Assembly: GCA_023846275.1 (NCBI GenBank)
Contig: CM043870.1
Span: 6,075,527-6,139,526 of the forward strand
DNA from: Vanilla planifolia
Lineage: Eukaryota > Streptophyta > Magnoliopsida > Asparagales > Orchidaceae
Reading direction: 5' to 3'
DNA length: 64,000 nucleotides
In this document: one piece after another, positions 39,122 through 50,500 of the stretch
How the letters are laid out: each line of letters begins with the position of its first letter
Numbering within the stretch: the first letter of the stretch is position 1
Notes under the pieces: generated by a model
What the model saw: the letters and a program-made list of their open reading frames with translations, nothing else
Told to the model about the DNA's origin: nothing
Databases searched by the model: none
Position numbers and translations under genes: made by a program

Positions 39122-40003
39122 CTTACGACTAATGTTAAGAACATTGTTGATAAAGAAGAGAGGAATTGATCGATGAAGAGTAATAATGATGAAAGGGTTT
39201 ACCAGTGGCAAAGGAATCCAATCAAAAGTAAGGTTTAGTACTTCATTATTTAGGGTGTAAAAGAAGAAAATTATAAATACCAGTCATGATAGACTATGAG
39301 GATATATATTAGATATTGTCTAACAACTAAATAAAATAATCGTTATTAAAACCTTACAAATATATATTGATCATCATAGAAAGTCATTGTACTAAATTTT
39401 TTTTATCAACTAGTAAACAAAAATGTTATATCAAATTAATTTCTAGCAACTTTTTGACAATCATTAATAATATGATACAAATAAAGTAATTAAATAAAAA
39501 ATCCCCTAAATTTTATTTTAAATTTAGATTTGATAGTCTATGTTCTTTTTCTTTGATGTTTAACATGATTATGTTAATTAACTTGAATTCTATTTTTCAA
39601 TTCATAATAACTATCATTTTAAAATATATTTTTTTTAAAATCAACTTTTGTTCTTAATTACAACCATCATTTGAAACAAACTCAATAAAAATTTTAAAAA
39701 GCATTATCAAGTATCATTTTAGATTTCATCTCAATGCTCTAATTAAAAATAAAAGGGAAAACATCCAATGCTTAAACAGGTAAAAACTTTCGCATAATTG
39801 AAATATGGTTAGTCATTAGTCATCCCACATGCCACCAATATCTAAATTAATTTCAATCTAAAAAAATATTACACTTTTATTTTATTTTTTCAAATTCTAC
39901 AATAATTTTGCTATTATATATTCATTTTATTCTTAGTATAAGATTCTAAATGTATTTGTTGATAACTCTACTTTATTTGATGAGAATTTAAAAGATGACT
40001 TTT

Positions 40004-40201
40004 TTTAAGCTAAAATATCACTCCAAACAATATTTAGTATTTTGATAAAATAATGAACTTTTTTTTATAAACACATTTATTAAAAAAATATACAAACAAA
40101 AGTTAAAGCCTAAATCAAAGGAAATAAATGGTCCAAGGGACAAAATACTAGTCATCTTAAATTATATTGTTTAAGCTAAAATATCACTCCAAACAATATT
40201 T
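40004..40201. repeat. 32-nt direct repeats flanking a 134-bp insert with 10-nt inverted termini
   Basis: An identical 32-nt word occurs at 40004-40035 and 40170-40201. Within the intervening DNA, TAGTATTTTG (40035-40044) and its inverse CAAAATACTA (40141-40150) form a perfect inverted pair, resembling a tiny MITE. The direct repeat is too long for a usual transposon target-site duplication, so a simple segmental duplication is equally possible. Confidence 0.55.
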
Positions 40202-40384
40202 GTATAATTTATTTATTTATTTTTAATTATGGCTCTGAGTCTCCCCATCTTTAAATCCTTGTCCCATGTTACCATGTAGACAAAATGTAGCCGTTACAGA
40301 GGATTCAAAATTTCAAACGGTCGCTGTACCTTCCAACCGTTGACAATAGACATAAATTTGAAATCCAACATAAAAGAAAAAGCT

Positions 40385-40446
40385 TATAAAACAGCACGCT
40401 CTACTTCTTCCCCATCTCTCAAACAAACAACCCTAAAAAGAAACTA
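40385..40446 (+). promoter_or_regulatory. TATA box and short 5' UTR of the At1g65710-like gene
   Basis: TATAAAA at 40385-40391 lies 62 nt upstream of the ATG. A pyrimidine-rich CTTCTTCCCC stretch follows at the expected transcription start distance, giving a short leader of roughly 30-40 nt. Confidence 0.6.
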
Positions 40447-42285
40447 ATGGGCATCTGCTTCAGCAAGCGGGGAGAGCCATCCTCCGCCACCAAAGCCCCT
40501 TCCACCGACCCACCCAAAGAAAAGGCTGCCGTCACAAAGCAGGAGAAGGAACCCAAAACAGCGAAGGAGAATCCCGTCTTCATCGAGGCCACGGCTGCCT
40601 CGACAGAAAAGAAGGCTCCTTCGGACGCAGAAGCGGTAGAGAAGGAGAAGCCGGAAGTTCCGGTGAGGAAAAACTCGCTGCTTGAGGAGGAAAAGAGTAG
40701 CAAGTCTGCGGAAGCCACCACCGCCGCCGACGATGAGCGGCCGGCGCCGCCTAGAGCATCAAGCTGCACAAAGGAGGAGATCGAAGCCATCCTCATCCAG
40801 TGCGGCCGTCTCAGCCGCAGCCCCTCTGGTAAGATCTCGAACGAGGCGGCCCAACCAGGTAGACAGAGGAGGCATTCCGGCTCGAAGAGGAGCTATGACT
40901 TCGACAAAGAGGGGAAGGAGGAAGAGGAGGTTGATAAGGCTGTGTCGAGGCCTTCGCCTCGACGGAGAACACCCGGCGGCGAGCGGTCCAGGAGCAAAGA
41001 GAGGGGAAGGCGAGGGAGCCGGTCTCCTGTAAAGAGGTCGGATGGCCAAACGTCCTCTGCTTCCGCCGGTGAGAAACTGAAGCAGCTGCAGCCAGCGAAG
41101 TTGGTCTCTGTGCCGGCAAGAGAAAAAGGAGCCCCTTTTAATAATGGAGAGAACGATGCGAAGAAGGTCCCCGGAGGATTAAAAACTGCATCTCCGAGAT
41201 CCCAATCTCCGGCAAACGCCGGAAGGGTCTGCAATGAGAACCCCCTGCCTCAGTCCCTGAGCAGAAACTCCTCCAGGAAAGCAGAACAATCTCCCTTTAG
41301 GAGAAACCCCTTGGTCGATATCGACGAGAACCCCACCAGAAACCAAAGAGACGGCAACAACACCGGCATGTTTCAGACAAGAAAAGAAATGGATGATGTT
41401 TTGAAGAAGCATGTAAGCACAATTTACTCTTCTTCCCTCCCTTCTCTCTCTCATTATGCTTCTCTCACTAGTCCCCCACCGTCGAAACAGAGAGGCGGCG
41501 CCACCACGACAAAGAAGCCGGAGTCTGTAGAGCAAGACAGAACCCTAACCAGAACCAGGTCTTCAAGGAGATCATCTCGAGACTTCGACAACAACCCTGC
41601 TTTTATCAACCCAACTTCCTACGCTTCTTTCCTGATTGAAGACATGCCTAACCAACAACACCTGGAGCTGTCGGAGTTCTCCCTCCCGGCCTGTCTCTCC
41701 AAGGCATGCTCCATTCTTGAAGCCGTCGCCGATCTCAACTCCTCCGAGAGCAAAACCTATGGAACCAACCAATCCAACAACAAAAACGTCTTTTTGAAGG
41801 ATCGGCTTCAGAGAAGAGGGGTGTTTCCTCCAAACGAGTCATTTGTTGAGTCGGCGATGGAGGTGAAAAACGATATAACGGAGCCAAGACTGCACAAATA
41901 CGTGACTGTTAGAGGAGCACGAGGGGAAGTGGAGCCTCCGCAAGAATCAGCCGGAAGCAATAGCTTTGTGGGGCAGCCGTGGTCTTCTTCCTCTCCACGG
42001 GAGGTAAACTCCGTTGATTCGACTGACCGGAGCTGGCCGTGCTCTAGAAATGGCAGAGATGCTTCGCTTGAAGAAGAAGAAGAAGAAGAAGAAGAAGAAG
42101 AAGAAATTGAGCGAGTGGAAAGCTGGAAAAATAGGTACAGAGCTACATCCGGTGAGAAGGGTGCCGGCGTTGCGACGCCGTCGGGTAAGAAGAAGAGGGA
42201 GTTTGACGGCCACCTCGGTCTGTACCAGTACCAAAGTGGGAATGGTAGAGCTGTATCGGCTCCTGCGTGTGCTGCAAAATCTTGA
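40447..42285 (+). CDS. N-myristoylated disordered plant protein, At1g65710-like, single exon
   Basis: 612 aa without intron. The N-terminus MGICFSKR fits an N-myristoylation site (Gly2, Ser6) with Cys4 available for palmitoylation, so plasma-membrane attachment is likely. The rest is low-complexity: Lys/Glu/Ala/Pro-rich to about residue 105; a conserved-looking patch SCTKEEIEAILIQCGRLSRS (about 116-135); Arg/Ser-rich segments resembling SR proteins (RRRTPGGERSRSKERGRR); a short ordered patch SYASFLIEDMPNQQ; a run of 12 Glu encoded by a GAA microsatellite; and a C-terminal IERVESWKNRYR motif. This order recalls the plant-specific family annotated as uncharacterized protein At1g65710; molecular function is unknown. 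Codons are GC-richer than the flanks. A TATA box and AATAAA frame the gene. An intron-like segment was considered and rejected because its removal would shift the frame. Confidence 0.88.
   Translation: MGICFSKRGEPSSATKAPSTDPPKEKAAVTKQEKEPKTAKENPVFIEATAASTEKKAPSDAEAVEKEKPEVPVRKNSLLEEEKSSKSAEATTAADDERPAPPRASSCTKEEIEAILIQCGRLSRSPSGKISNEAAQPGRQRRHSGSKRSYDFDKEGKEEEEVDKAVSRPSPRRRTPGGERSRSKERGRRGSRSPVKRSDGQTSSASAGEKLKQLQPAKLVSVPAREKGAPFNNGENDAKKVPGGLKTASPRSQSPANAGRVCNENPLPQSLSRNSSRKAEQSPFRRNPLVDIDENPTRNQRDGNNTGMFQTRKEMDDVLKKHVSTIYSSSLPSLSHYASLTSPPPSKQRGGATTTKKPESVEQDRTLTRTRSSRRSSRDFDNNPAFINPTSYASFLIEDMPNQQHLELSEFSLPACLSKACSILEAVADLNSSESKTYGTNQSNNKNVFLKDRLQRRGVFPPNESFVESAMEVKNDITEPRLHKYVTVRGARGEVEPPQESAGSNSFVGQPWSSSSPREVNSVDSTDRSWPCSRNGRDASLEEEEEEEEEEEEIERVESWKNRYRATSGEKGAGVATPSGKKKREFDGHLGLYQYQSGNGRAVSAPACAAKS
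42070..42105 (+). repeat. Coding (GAA)n microsatellite, poly-Glu tract
   Basis: Twelve glutamate codons in an almost pure GAA array within the At1g65710-like CDS. Its length is expected to vary between alleles without breaking the frame. Confidence 0.9.
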
Positions 42286-42430
42286 CAAGAACGAAGTCTT
42301 GGCTAAGGGAAGAATTGCGCTTTGAAGCTGAATGATGTACACCTCCTTTTGCCTTTATTAAAGCTATTTTTTTTGCATCAAGTCTTCATTCCCTACTTTA
42401 TAATAAATTGCAAACATAAAACTACTTCTT
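42286..42430 (+). terminator. 3' UTR and AATAAA signal of the At1g65710-like gene
   Basis: The TGA at 42283-42285 is followed by AT-rich sequence with AATAAA at 42402-42407, about 120 nt downstream. Confidence 0.55.
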
Positions 42431-44400
42431 CATTCATCTTCTTCCTTATTTCATTTCTTAATCTTTAATTCTTAATTCTTAATTTTTAATCCTTAACTTT
42501 TAATCTCATACCTTGTTTTAAGTCAATTAAAAAAATTAAATGCAGATTAATCTAAAATTCTTCATCCAATTATTGTGGAAAAACAATTACACAACAAATA
42601 TGAAAATTAAGAACTTTTTGTTTGATTGGAAGAAAATAGAATAATTTAACAATATTAAAACGCAAGGAATGTCAAAAAGATTTAAATTTTAAATTAGATT
42701 AAAAAAAATGTGTTCCTATCATGATAAAATTTTTATTTTTAGTACTAAAACCAAAAAAACATAATTAGCTTTAATCATCTCATTTTTGTCTTATACTATT
42801 TATTAATTGGTCAAAGATTAGAATTAATTGAATGTATTATTTGTATATATATATACCTTTAAAATTTGTGCCAACCATATTTTATGTAACTAAAAATAAT
42901 TGTGCTTTAATCTCTATTTTTTTAATCTCTAAGAAGTGGCAATAGGTTCAAGTTCATCAGCCCAATTATAATTCAAAGCAAATTAATAATTTTTAAATTC
43001 AAATAAAATTCCTTAATTTCTCTTAAATATTAATATTTCTATTTCCCACATTCCCCATAAAATAATAAAAAAAATATAATATATATAATTAATACTAATT
43101 AAATACTATTCATATCCTTGTTTCTATCACAAGATAAATGAACATAAACATCTAACTATTTGCTAACCCTAATATTTGTCTCCTTGATAACATATGAGCA
43201 TAACTAGAGACTACTTGTCATCATTGATCACCACAATTAAGTATCATCAATTACTACTTAGATGCCTTTTAAACCACCTCAATTCAATGAAGCCATATTG
43301 CTTTCAAAGGAGTTTTCTAAGTCTCATTAAGTAGCAACCATCAAACCCTAAATATATTTTACCCCTAATTCAATTAAGACACTATCTACTTCATTCCTAT
43401 ATTACAAAAATGAAAGAATAATTTAATAATCATTCAATAATTTTACTTCTAACATCAATCTTTAACTATAATTTATCAAATATGAATCAATTTTCTTATA
43501 TAACATTAGATTTATCATTTATCAAACCTAATCACATTCTCACCTCACCAAAAAGTCTTTCATCTATAGCCATGCATTGTGCAAGGCTAGCTGAGGAATG
43601 AAAAGCAAAATAATAACAGAACAAAGCCTGTGTGAAGACTCCTGCAACTGACTCATTCTTCAACTGAGTTTCTACTACTGAGATTAAACTTCACTTAATT
43701 GTAGTTTGGCCATTGTAAAAACTACATATTAGTAATTACTGTACCTTCAATTATCATTTATTACTCACAAATATTACATTATTATTTTATCTCATACAAT
43801 TTCCTTTATGAACATCTGCTTCTAGTTACACATTTTCACTCAACTGTGTTCTTCTACAACCTGAGCTTGTTTAGATTAGATTCATAGAGAACATATGAAA
43901 AATAAGAGAAAAAAGAATGAACAGATAGATAGATACATCAAACAGGAGAATGCAAACACATGGTAGAATACCCAAACTAAAAATTTGGAAATTGTATTGA
44001 TTATAGTTAAGAAAAATTTACTGTAATTCCAAACAAATTCCCCATTCATCGGGATTACGATAAACATGAGCTCTTGATGGGTTGCCAATTCCAACAACTA
44101 GAATCAATGGAATAATACTTCATTCCTACAAATAAGATATCTGGTATATCAATATCGATGTGTCGAGTACTTATCCTACATGACTTGCTACATCATAAAA
44201 TTGAAACCCTATTTTTCTTCTAACTTGTTTTACTTAAAGAGATTCCTCACATGGAGAGAAGGATGTAAATGTTCCTAAAGCAACACTAGATTTAAGGGTA
44301 ATATCTTTGTGAGTTAGACTACATTTTTTTTTTCCTGCTGCAGGCTAGGGTAGACATCATCAGTTGAGAACAAGAGAGCAGCAAGAAATTTCATTTCCAT
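42431..44400. other. AT-rich spacer between two convergent genes
   Basis: There is no gene between the tails of the At1g65710-like gene (+) and CYP40 (-). The sequence has no recognisable coding, RNA gene or strong repeat. Confidence 0.55.
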
Positions 44401-44547
44401 TTTTTTTTTTTTTTTTTTTTTTGTTGTTCTAGAGAAGAGATTTTATCACCAAAACAAATTAGTTGGAAATTTTCTATAGAATTTCACCTAGCCAGCTAGT
44501 TTTCCAGTCGAGGAATCGCATCAGACGGCTTGACAATGAACTCTTGT
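44401..44547 (-). terminator. CYP40 3' UTR, with a long T run on the plus strand
   Basis: This follows the TGA (44548-44550, minus strand). A run of about 22 T on the plus strand (44400-44422) is an A tract in the transcript and may mark the 3' UTR end or a polymorphic homopolymer. No canonical AATAAA was fixed. Confidence 0.35.
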
Positions 44548-47500
44548 TCATTGATTTGGGTCCTGCAAAATAGAAGAAAATAGTCTCTAAACCATCTCTT
44601 AACTCAAGAACTGCTGCTACAGACTGCATCCTTACCTCACTATTTTGCTCTATTCTTGCATTAGATTGAAACATCCTTGCAAAAGCCCTTCGCTCTTGAT
44701 TCAGCCTATCAGCAACCTGTTTTACAGAAAAATAAAAATAAATAAATAAAATAAAATAAATAAAAAACAGAGAAGTCTTTAAGAGAAGCTATAGAAAATA
44801 TCACGCAACCTTTTTCTTTGCTGCAGCAAGTTCTTTCTTTATGCCACCTGAAAGGGGAAAATTTTGAAATAACAAACCAACGTTCGAGTAAAGAAAATGT
44901 TAAGTGAAAAACACAAACCATCATTTGGTTCAAGCTCCAATGCCTTCTTGAAGCTTTCCACTGCAGCATCAATATCATTCAATGCAATATGAGCCTAGAA
45001 CAATTGAGTGGTATTAGAGAGATCAATATTAGCGTAGCCCTAAAAAGATTGAAGATCAACTAATGAAGAAAAAAATTAAATTCAAACCCCGCAGCAAATA
45101 CAAGCAAGAAAGCAAAATAGGATCAACTTGAAACAATAAAATCATTACAAGAAATAGATAAATGAACAATGAAAACAATGCAAATAAATTTATCAAGTTT
45201 TGTTAATGCAGCTAGATGTCAAACCTTTCTTCTATTCTTTAACCACTCTTTAAAAATAATCATATGAGTCCTTACTGTTTGTATAGTCACTATAAAATTA
45301 ATTTAAGAATTAAGAAAAGGGGCCTCTCTAGTTGCTATATTATCTAATTTATAAGGATTCATTTGACTATTTTGAAAACCTAAGAGACCTATCCATTCTT
45401 AAAATCGAGCCAAAAGAACTTATCCATTGTTTACACTTCAAATTTTAATAGGGTTAAAACAAAAACGGTAGCCATTTAATAACAAACAGCACGTAGTAAC
45501 ACAAATTAAAAGTTACGGTTCAATAGGGCAGGCTTAGGCACCATAAAAACCAAACTCTTTAGCTATAGTATGCTCCAGCAATTTAACTTCTATGAGTTAC
45601 TTGCCAATTCTTTGGATAGTTACCAAACAAAAAATAAAAAAATAAACTACTTCATTAAAACAATTTATAAGTGCTATAGTAACCTTTCAGTAATTATAAA
45701 AATTGGCCTAATAGACAGACAAAAATGTAATAACATGACACAAACAGTTAATTGAGTTATATGTTCTTTGGTATATAACAACTGGAACAAAGACATGGTA
45801 ATTTTTAAAACTTCGGTGACAATAAGGGGATTTTAACAAAAATTTAGGCATCAAAGAAAATAGATGAAGAGCAAAATGACATCACAAGCATGAGGGAATG
45901 AAGCTGTTCATAACAAAATTCAATATAGAGCTTCAATTCATTCCAATTTACATTTTTTAGGTTCAAAAAATTCACATTCTGCACTACCCAGTTCAAAGTT
46001 ATGCACATGACTCTCTCTCCGTTGGTTCCTAGTTTTGGCTAATCATAGCTACGCATGTATGCTGGTAAATATCACTATCGAAAAAATCCAGATAAAAACT
46101 ATTATTAACTGGAAGATAAACAATTAAGAAATTGACTTTGAATACCAAATATTAAGTAAAATTAAGGACAATAGAAATTCATGAAAAATAACTAAATAAT
46201 AACCTGCCCTTGCCGAAAAAATGCTTTGGCATTCCCCTCTCTTTCCCGAATGGCAAAATCAGCATCAAGCAAAGCTCCTTTTAAGTCTCCCAATTTAACC
46301 TTGCAAGCCTGGAATAAAAATTTTAAAAAAAGAGCATAAGAATTATTCACAGCTGAAGTTATAATAAAGCCAACTAGTTATTACTAAAGGATCCCAACTG
46401 CAGCGATGACTTACTGACATGCAAGATTTAGAATTTGAACAAAAATAGTATTCTCTTTAAACCTTGTTTTGCAAGCATATAAATTAAAACAAAAAAGAAA
46501 CAGCAGTGGTTTTATAACAAATAAATTGCAAGGAAAAACTTCAACAAGAAAGCATTATATAAATATGATCAGGCAAGAATGGAAAGCTTGTCATAAATAA
46601 ACATAATATTTTATGCCAACAATAAACTAAAAAATACACAACCTAGAACTATCCTTTACAAGGGGATAATGGAACCTAAAGCCTTTAACAAAATAAGCAC
46701 TATAAGCAATCGAGCAAAAATAAGACCACACAGCCTTGCGAAAAGCCTTTTTTTTTTTTTTTTGCTAGAAATGAGTTTATATGGAAACAAAGCATGATGT
46801 GACCTAATAGGTAGATTTGATAAGCAAGCTAAACAAATGGTCCAAGATAAGCACAGGAAGTGACATATCAATTAGAGATCCATCACCATCAAATGGGCAC
46901 TTAATGTCTAATCATAAGGAGATATTAAGGTAGGATTATAGTGAGCCTTAGGGTAACCATGACCAACCTCACTAGAGATTGATTAGAGCATGAGTCTGTG
47001 GATACTAGTGTAGTACGGATGGGAGCATCAAAACATAGAGAAATGTTTGAGTGACCAGACAGCAAAGCAGGCTAGACTCACCTAGGTAGGAGACCTATGC
47101 AAGACAATCAAAGGATAGTGGAACTGAGAAGACCACGAAAATGACCACACTAGAAAATAGAACACATGAAAGACATGTTTCAAAAGACGAGATGGAAGAA
47201 CATTTGAGTTGACAAAACAAGCCATTTTAACAGACAAACATTTATGCGGTTCAACGAAAACATGACTATCCTGATTATCACACTCGGGAAATATTAAAAA
47301 GAAGAGAGAAAGAGCTCACTACCCTCGTGTGGAAAGAAACTTAGGCTCTTGGAAGACCTTTACTTCTAATGATGGATTCAAGCTTGATTGGATAACTCAT
47401 TTCTATCAAATGGTCAAAAAATAAGCTCTCACCTTTTGACCACAATGGGATGCTAAACACCAGAGCAACGAGCAAACACACAAAGAAGAGCCACCTAACT

Positions 47501-50500
47501 CTGACAATACGCAGACCAAAGATAGATTGACGAATGAGAGGATGACAACTCAACCACCACACGAGGGACCATCACAACTGACCAAGGGCGCCCATTCTCA
47601 TGACACTCAACCTGGGGTGAAGGAGGCCATAAGACAAACAACTTAAGTTTGCATCCCCCAAATGAATTGAGGCATGAGCTATCTCAACATAATGGAAGGC
47701 TTCTAGATAAGACTTACTCTAAAGAGAAAGGATCACAGACTTGAACTCCTTGCACATTGACCTGAAAAGTGATTTGCTTGGGAAGCACTCCACAACCAAT
47801 GACCAAGCAAGGAAAATTGATAGAGCACATAGCACTAAGGTTCACTCCCAAGATGGGGAGCAACCTTCTTAAGGAGTCATCCAAGAGAAGGTAACATAAC
47901 AAAGCTAGACATGCAGAAAGTGATACTCTTGCAAAACCAAAAAAGATACTAAGGTAAAAAAACAACCCAAGCTTGGTTGTCACTTGTAACAAGGTTAAGG
48001 AAAGGAACGATAAGCTGTTAAAGCAACTGGCTAAACTTGACTCACGCTACAAGGCTAGCAAGGATGGGATTGGTCAACCGATGAGAATAGAAGACTAACA
48101 AATGGGCAATCATGGCTAAGTGAAGGCCACACAAAGTGAACTGTTGGATTGACTAAAGAGGAAGGTCTAAGAAGAAAAACCAAGGCCAAAGTATCGTCTC
48201 TTAGTTGACATCATTGAGAGAAAGATTCATAGCTAAAGAGATGTTGGAAAGGATAACTAAAAGAGGATGATGATAAGGGGTGGACAAGACAATCAACATG
48301 CAACTACCTTGGTAGTGGAGAGGCTACCTTCAACAACCACAAACTTTGTAGAGGGCAATGAATCTATGAAAAACATATTAGTTAGCTAAGGACTTGTCAA
48401 CTCAAATGGCATCTATCATAGAAGTTGGACAACTAATCCATGAGAAAGTGTTGCTCTTGATGCTCAAGGAACACCAATTCATTAGAGGAAAGGGATAACA
48501 AGGCAGAACAAAAACCAAAACAAGCACAAAGACTAACCTTTCCTCTCTTTTTTTTTCTAATTTTTTATAACCTTTGCCTTGTCCAATAAATGTTCATTAA
48601 AACCTTAAAAAATATTTAATTTTTTTAAATCTGTTAATGATTTGACCAGGATGGAAAAAAAACATGAATGGTATAAGATTGGACTAAGCATAGAAGATGT
48701 GTACAAAAAGAATTTGCCCAACCAACTAATCTTGTGAAATGATTATGATTTCAAGAATGACGACTGATTTAATGGCATTTAATGTAAAAACAGGAAACCA
48801 AGGGGGTTCGACATTGCATGTAATATATCAATTAAACGATTAATGAAAGAGGAGATAAAAAAAAACTAGAATATAAGCATCTTTTGAATGCATTTTTGTT
48901 GAGTAAGCATCTCAAATTTTGAGGTAACATACCCTTAAAGCTTAGAGGAGGAATTAAAGTTGTTGAGGTAATTAAAGTTTACTAATCTCCTTGCAATCAT
49001 TAGTTAGAAGAAATCTTGGGTGGAGAATATCCAAGTGGATGCCAAGATATGTGCTTGGGAGAGAGAAGTACTAGAGGACCAATAAGCTAATCTGGGAAGG
49101 CTCATAAAGGTAACACTACTAGACTGGAAAGATACCTCAACCTAGTCAAGGCATAAAGGAAAGGGGCCCAACCATGCAATAGCAAACTGTGATGAGCTTG
49201 ATGACATTTGGAGCCATAGAGAATAGCAATGCTTCTTGGATAGTGGCTCTGCTGGGATCAAGGAAGAACTACCCTGAATTTGGACGGCTCTGCCATTATT
49301 GTAAGGAAGCACTTGTTGATTGTGCTACCTTAAGGGATAAGCCATGCAATTGAGAATATCATGTGCAAATCTTAGCACATGCTTTCGTTTAGGGATCAAG
49401 TAACTGCTTCAATTTGGCACTTCTTATCAAATGCCTAATCTCTCTCACCAAGAATCTTTAGGCAAGGAGAGAGGGACCTTAATTCATGGGCCTTGAGACA
49501 AGATTGGAGTTCATCAAAGCACCTATGCTACAATGCTCATGCAAGAAGCAGTGAAATAATTGGATATTAAATATGTCATTGCCATGGATCTAGCAAATAA
49601 GAGAGGCCAAGAAATCATAGGGCACAAAAATAAAATGGTTGCAACAGAGAAGCATGTTGATAAGGTCATGGATGAACGAGAAGCAACGATCAAGCAATCT
49701 TCTGCAATAGACGTCGGAATCTATTGAACTGACAACAAGATATAAGTCGCTAAGGCAAAACAAAAGGCCATTAAAGAGAATGCAAAACAACTAGCTACTG
49801 AAGCAGATCCCCTTGAGTTGAGAACAAGAAAGTTTAGGTGATTACCAAGAAATCTAAATGGGAGGAGCCACTCTATATGCCTAATTAGTAAGGGAAGTGA
49901 TTGAGAAATACAATAATTCCTTAAGAATTTGTCACCCTAATGTTCTAGACCATCCAAATATCGTGAGAACTAGTCAATTCTCTTCTAAAAAGGAGAAAAT
50001 CTTTGACAAGAGCTTGAGCGACATAGACCCAACATATGCTTTACAACTTCCAACCTACATTTTTCAATGGATACCTCATCTTCAACACACTAATGAGAAA
50101 TGTAGATACCTAGTCACTAAAGAGCTCCCCGAAATTTTGTGGATGAGGGCAATGACAGATATGGTGACAATGTAGAAGGTGCCAAAAGCATTGGATTAAT
50201 TGGCAACAAATAACTCCAAGAGGCTTGTCTAAAAATTTTTCATTCTTTTACTCGTACATTCAAATGAAATATAAATGAAAAAGAATTTCATTTAACTCAA
50301 TTTTACTTCGAAAATTTTCACCTAGAGTTAGCATCTGAGAACTAGACTATTATTTTAATGAACAGATAGCGTAAGTGTAAGAAAAATTCACCAACAAATT
50401 CATTCGAACAAAACATAGCCTTAGCAAATTCAGCATAGAATGAGAAAAAGGTGCTCATCCCAAACAGCCAAGAAGCCAAACTATCTTGGTTGAATCTTAA

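Larger units (their letters stand above)
37933..40380. other. Intergenic DNA between tRNA-Asp and the At1g65710-like gene
   Basis: AT-rich and without a recognised gene. The notable parts are a long purine-rich tract and a 32-nt direct repeat pair, listed separately. The segment at 38.27-38.45 kb is less AT-rich but has no coding match. Confidence 0.5.

Noticed and set aside
41413-41471. Intron-like segment (GTAAGC ... pyrimidine-rich ... CTAG) inside the At1g65710-like CDS
   Set aside because: It is 59 nt, so removing it would shift the frame, while the open frame continues intact through it for another 270 codons.
40682-42342. Several overlapping frames on both strands across the At1g65710-like gene
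   Set aside because: They are low-complexity products of the GC-rich, repeat-rich CDS with no conserved pattern.
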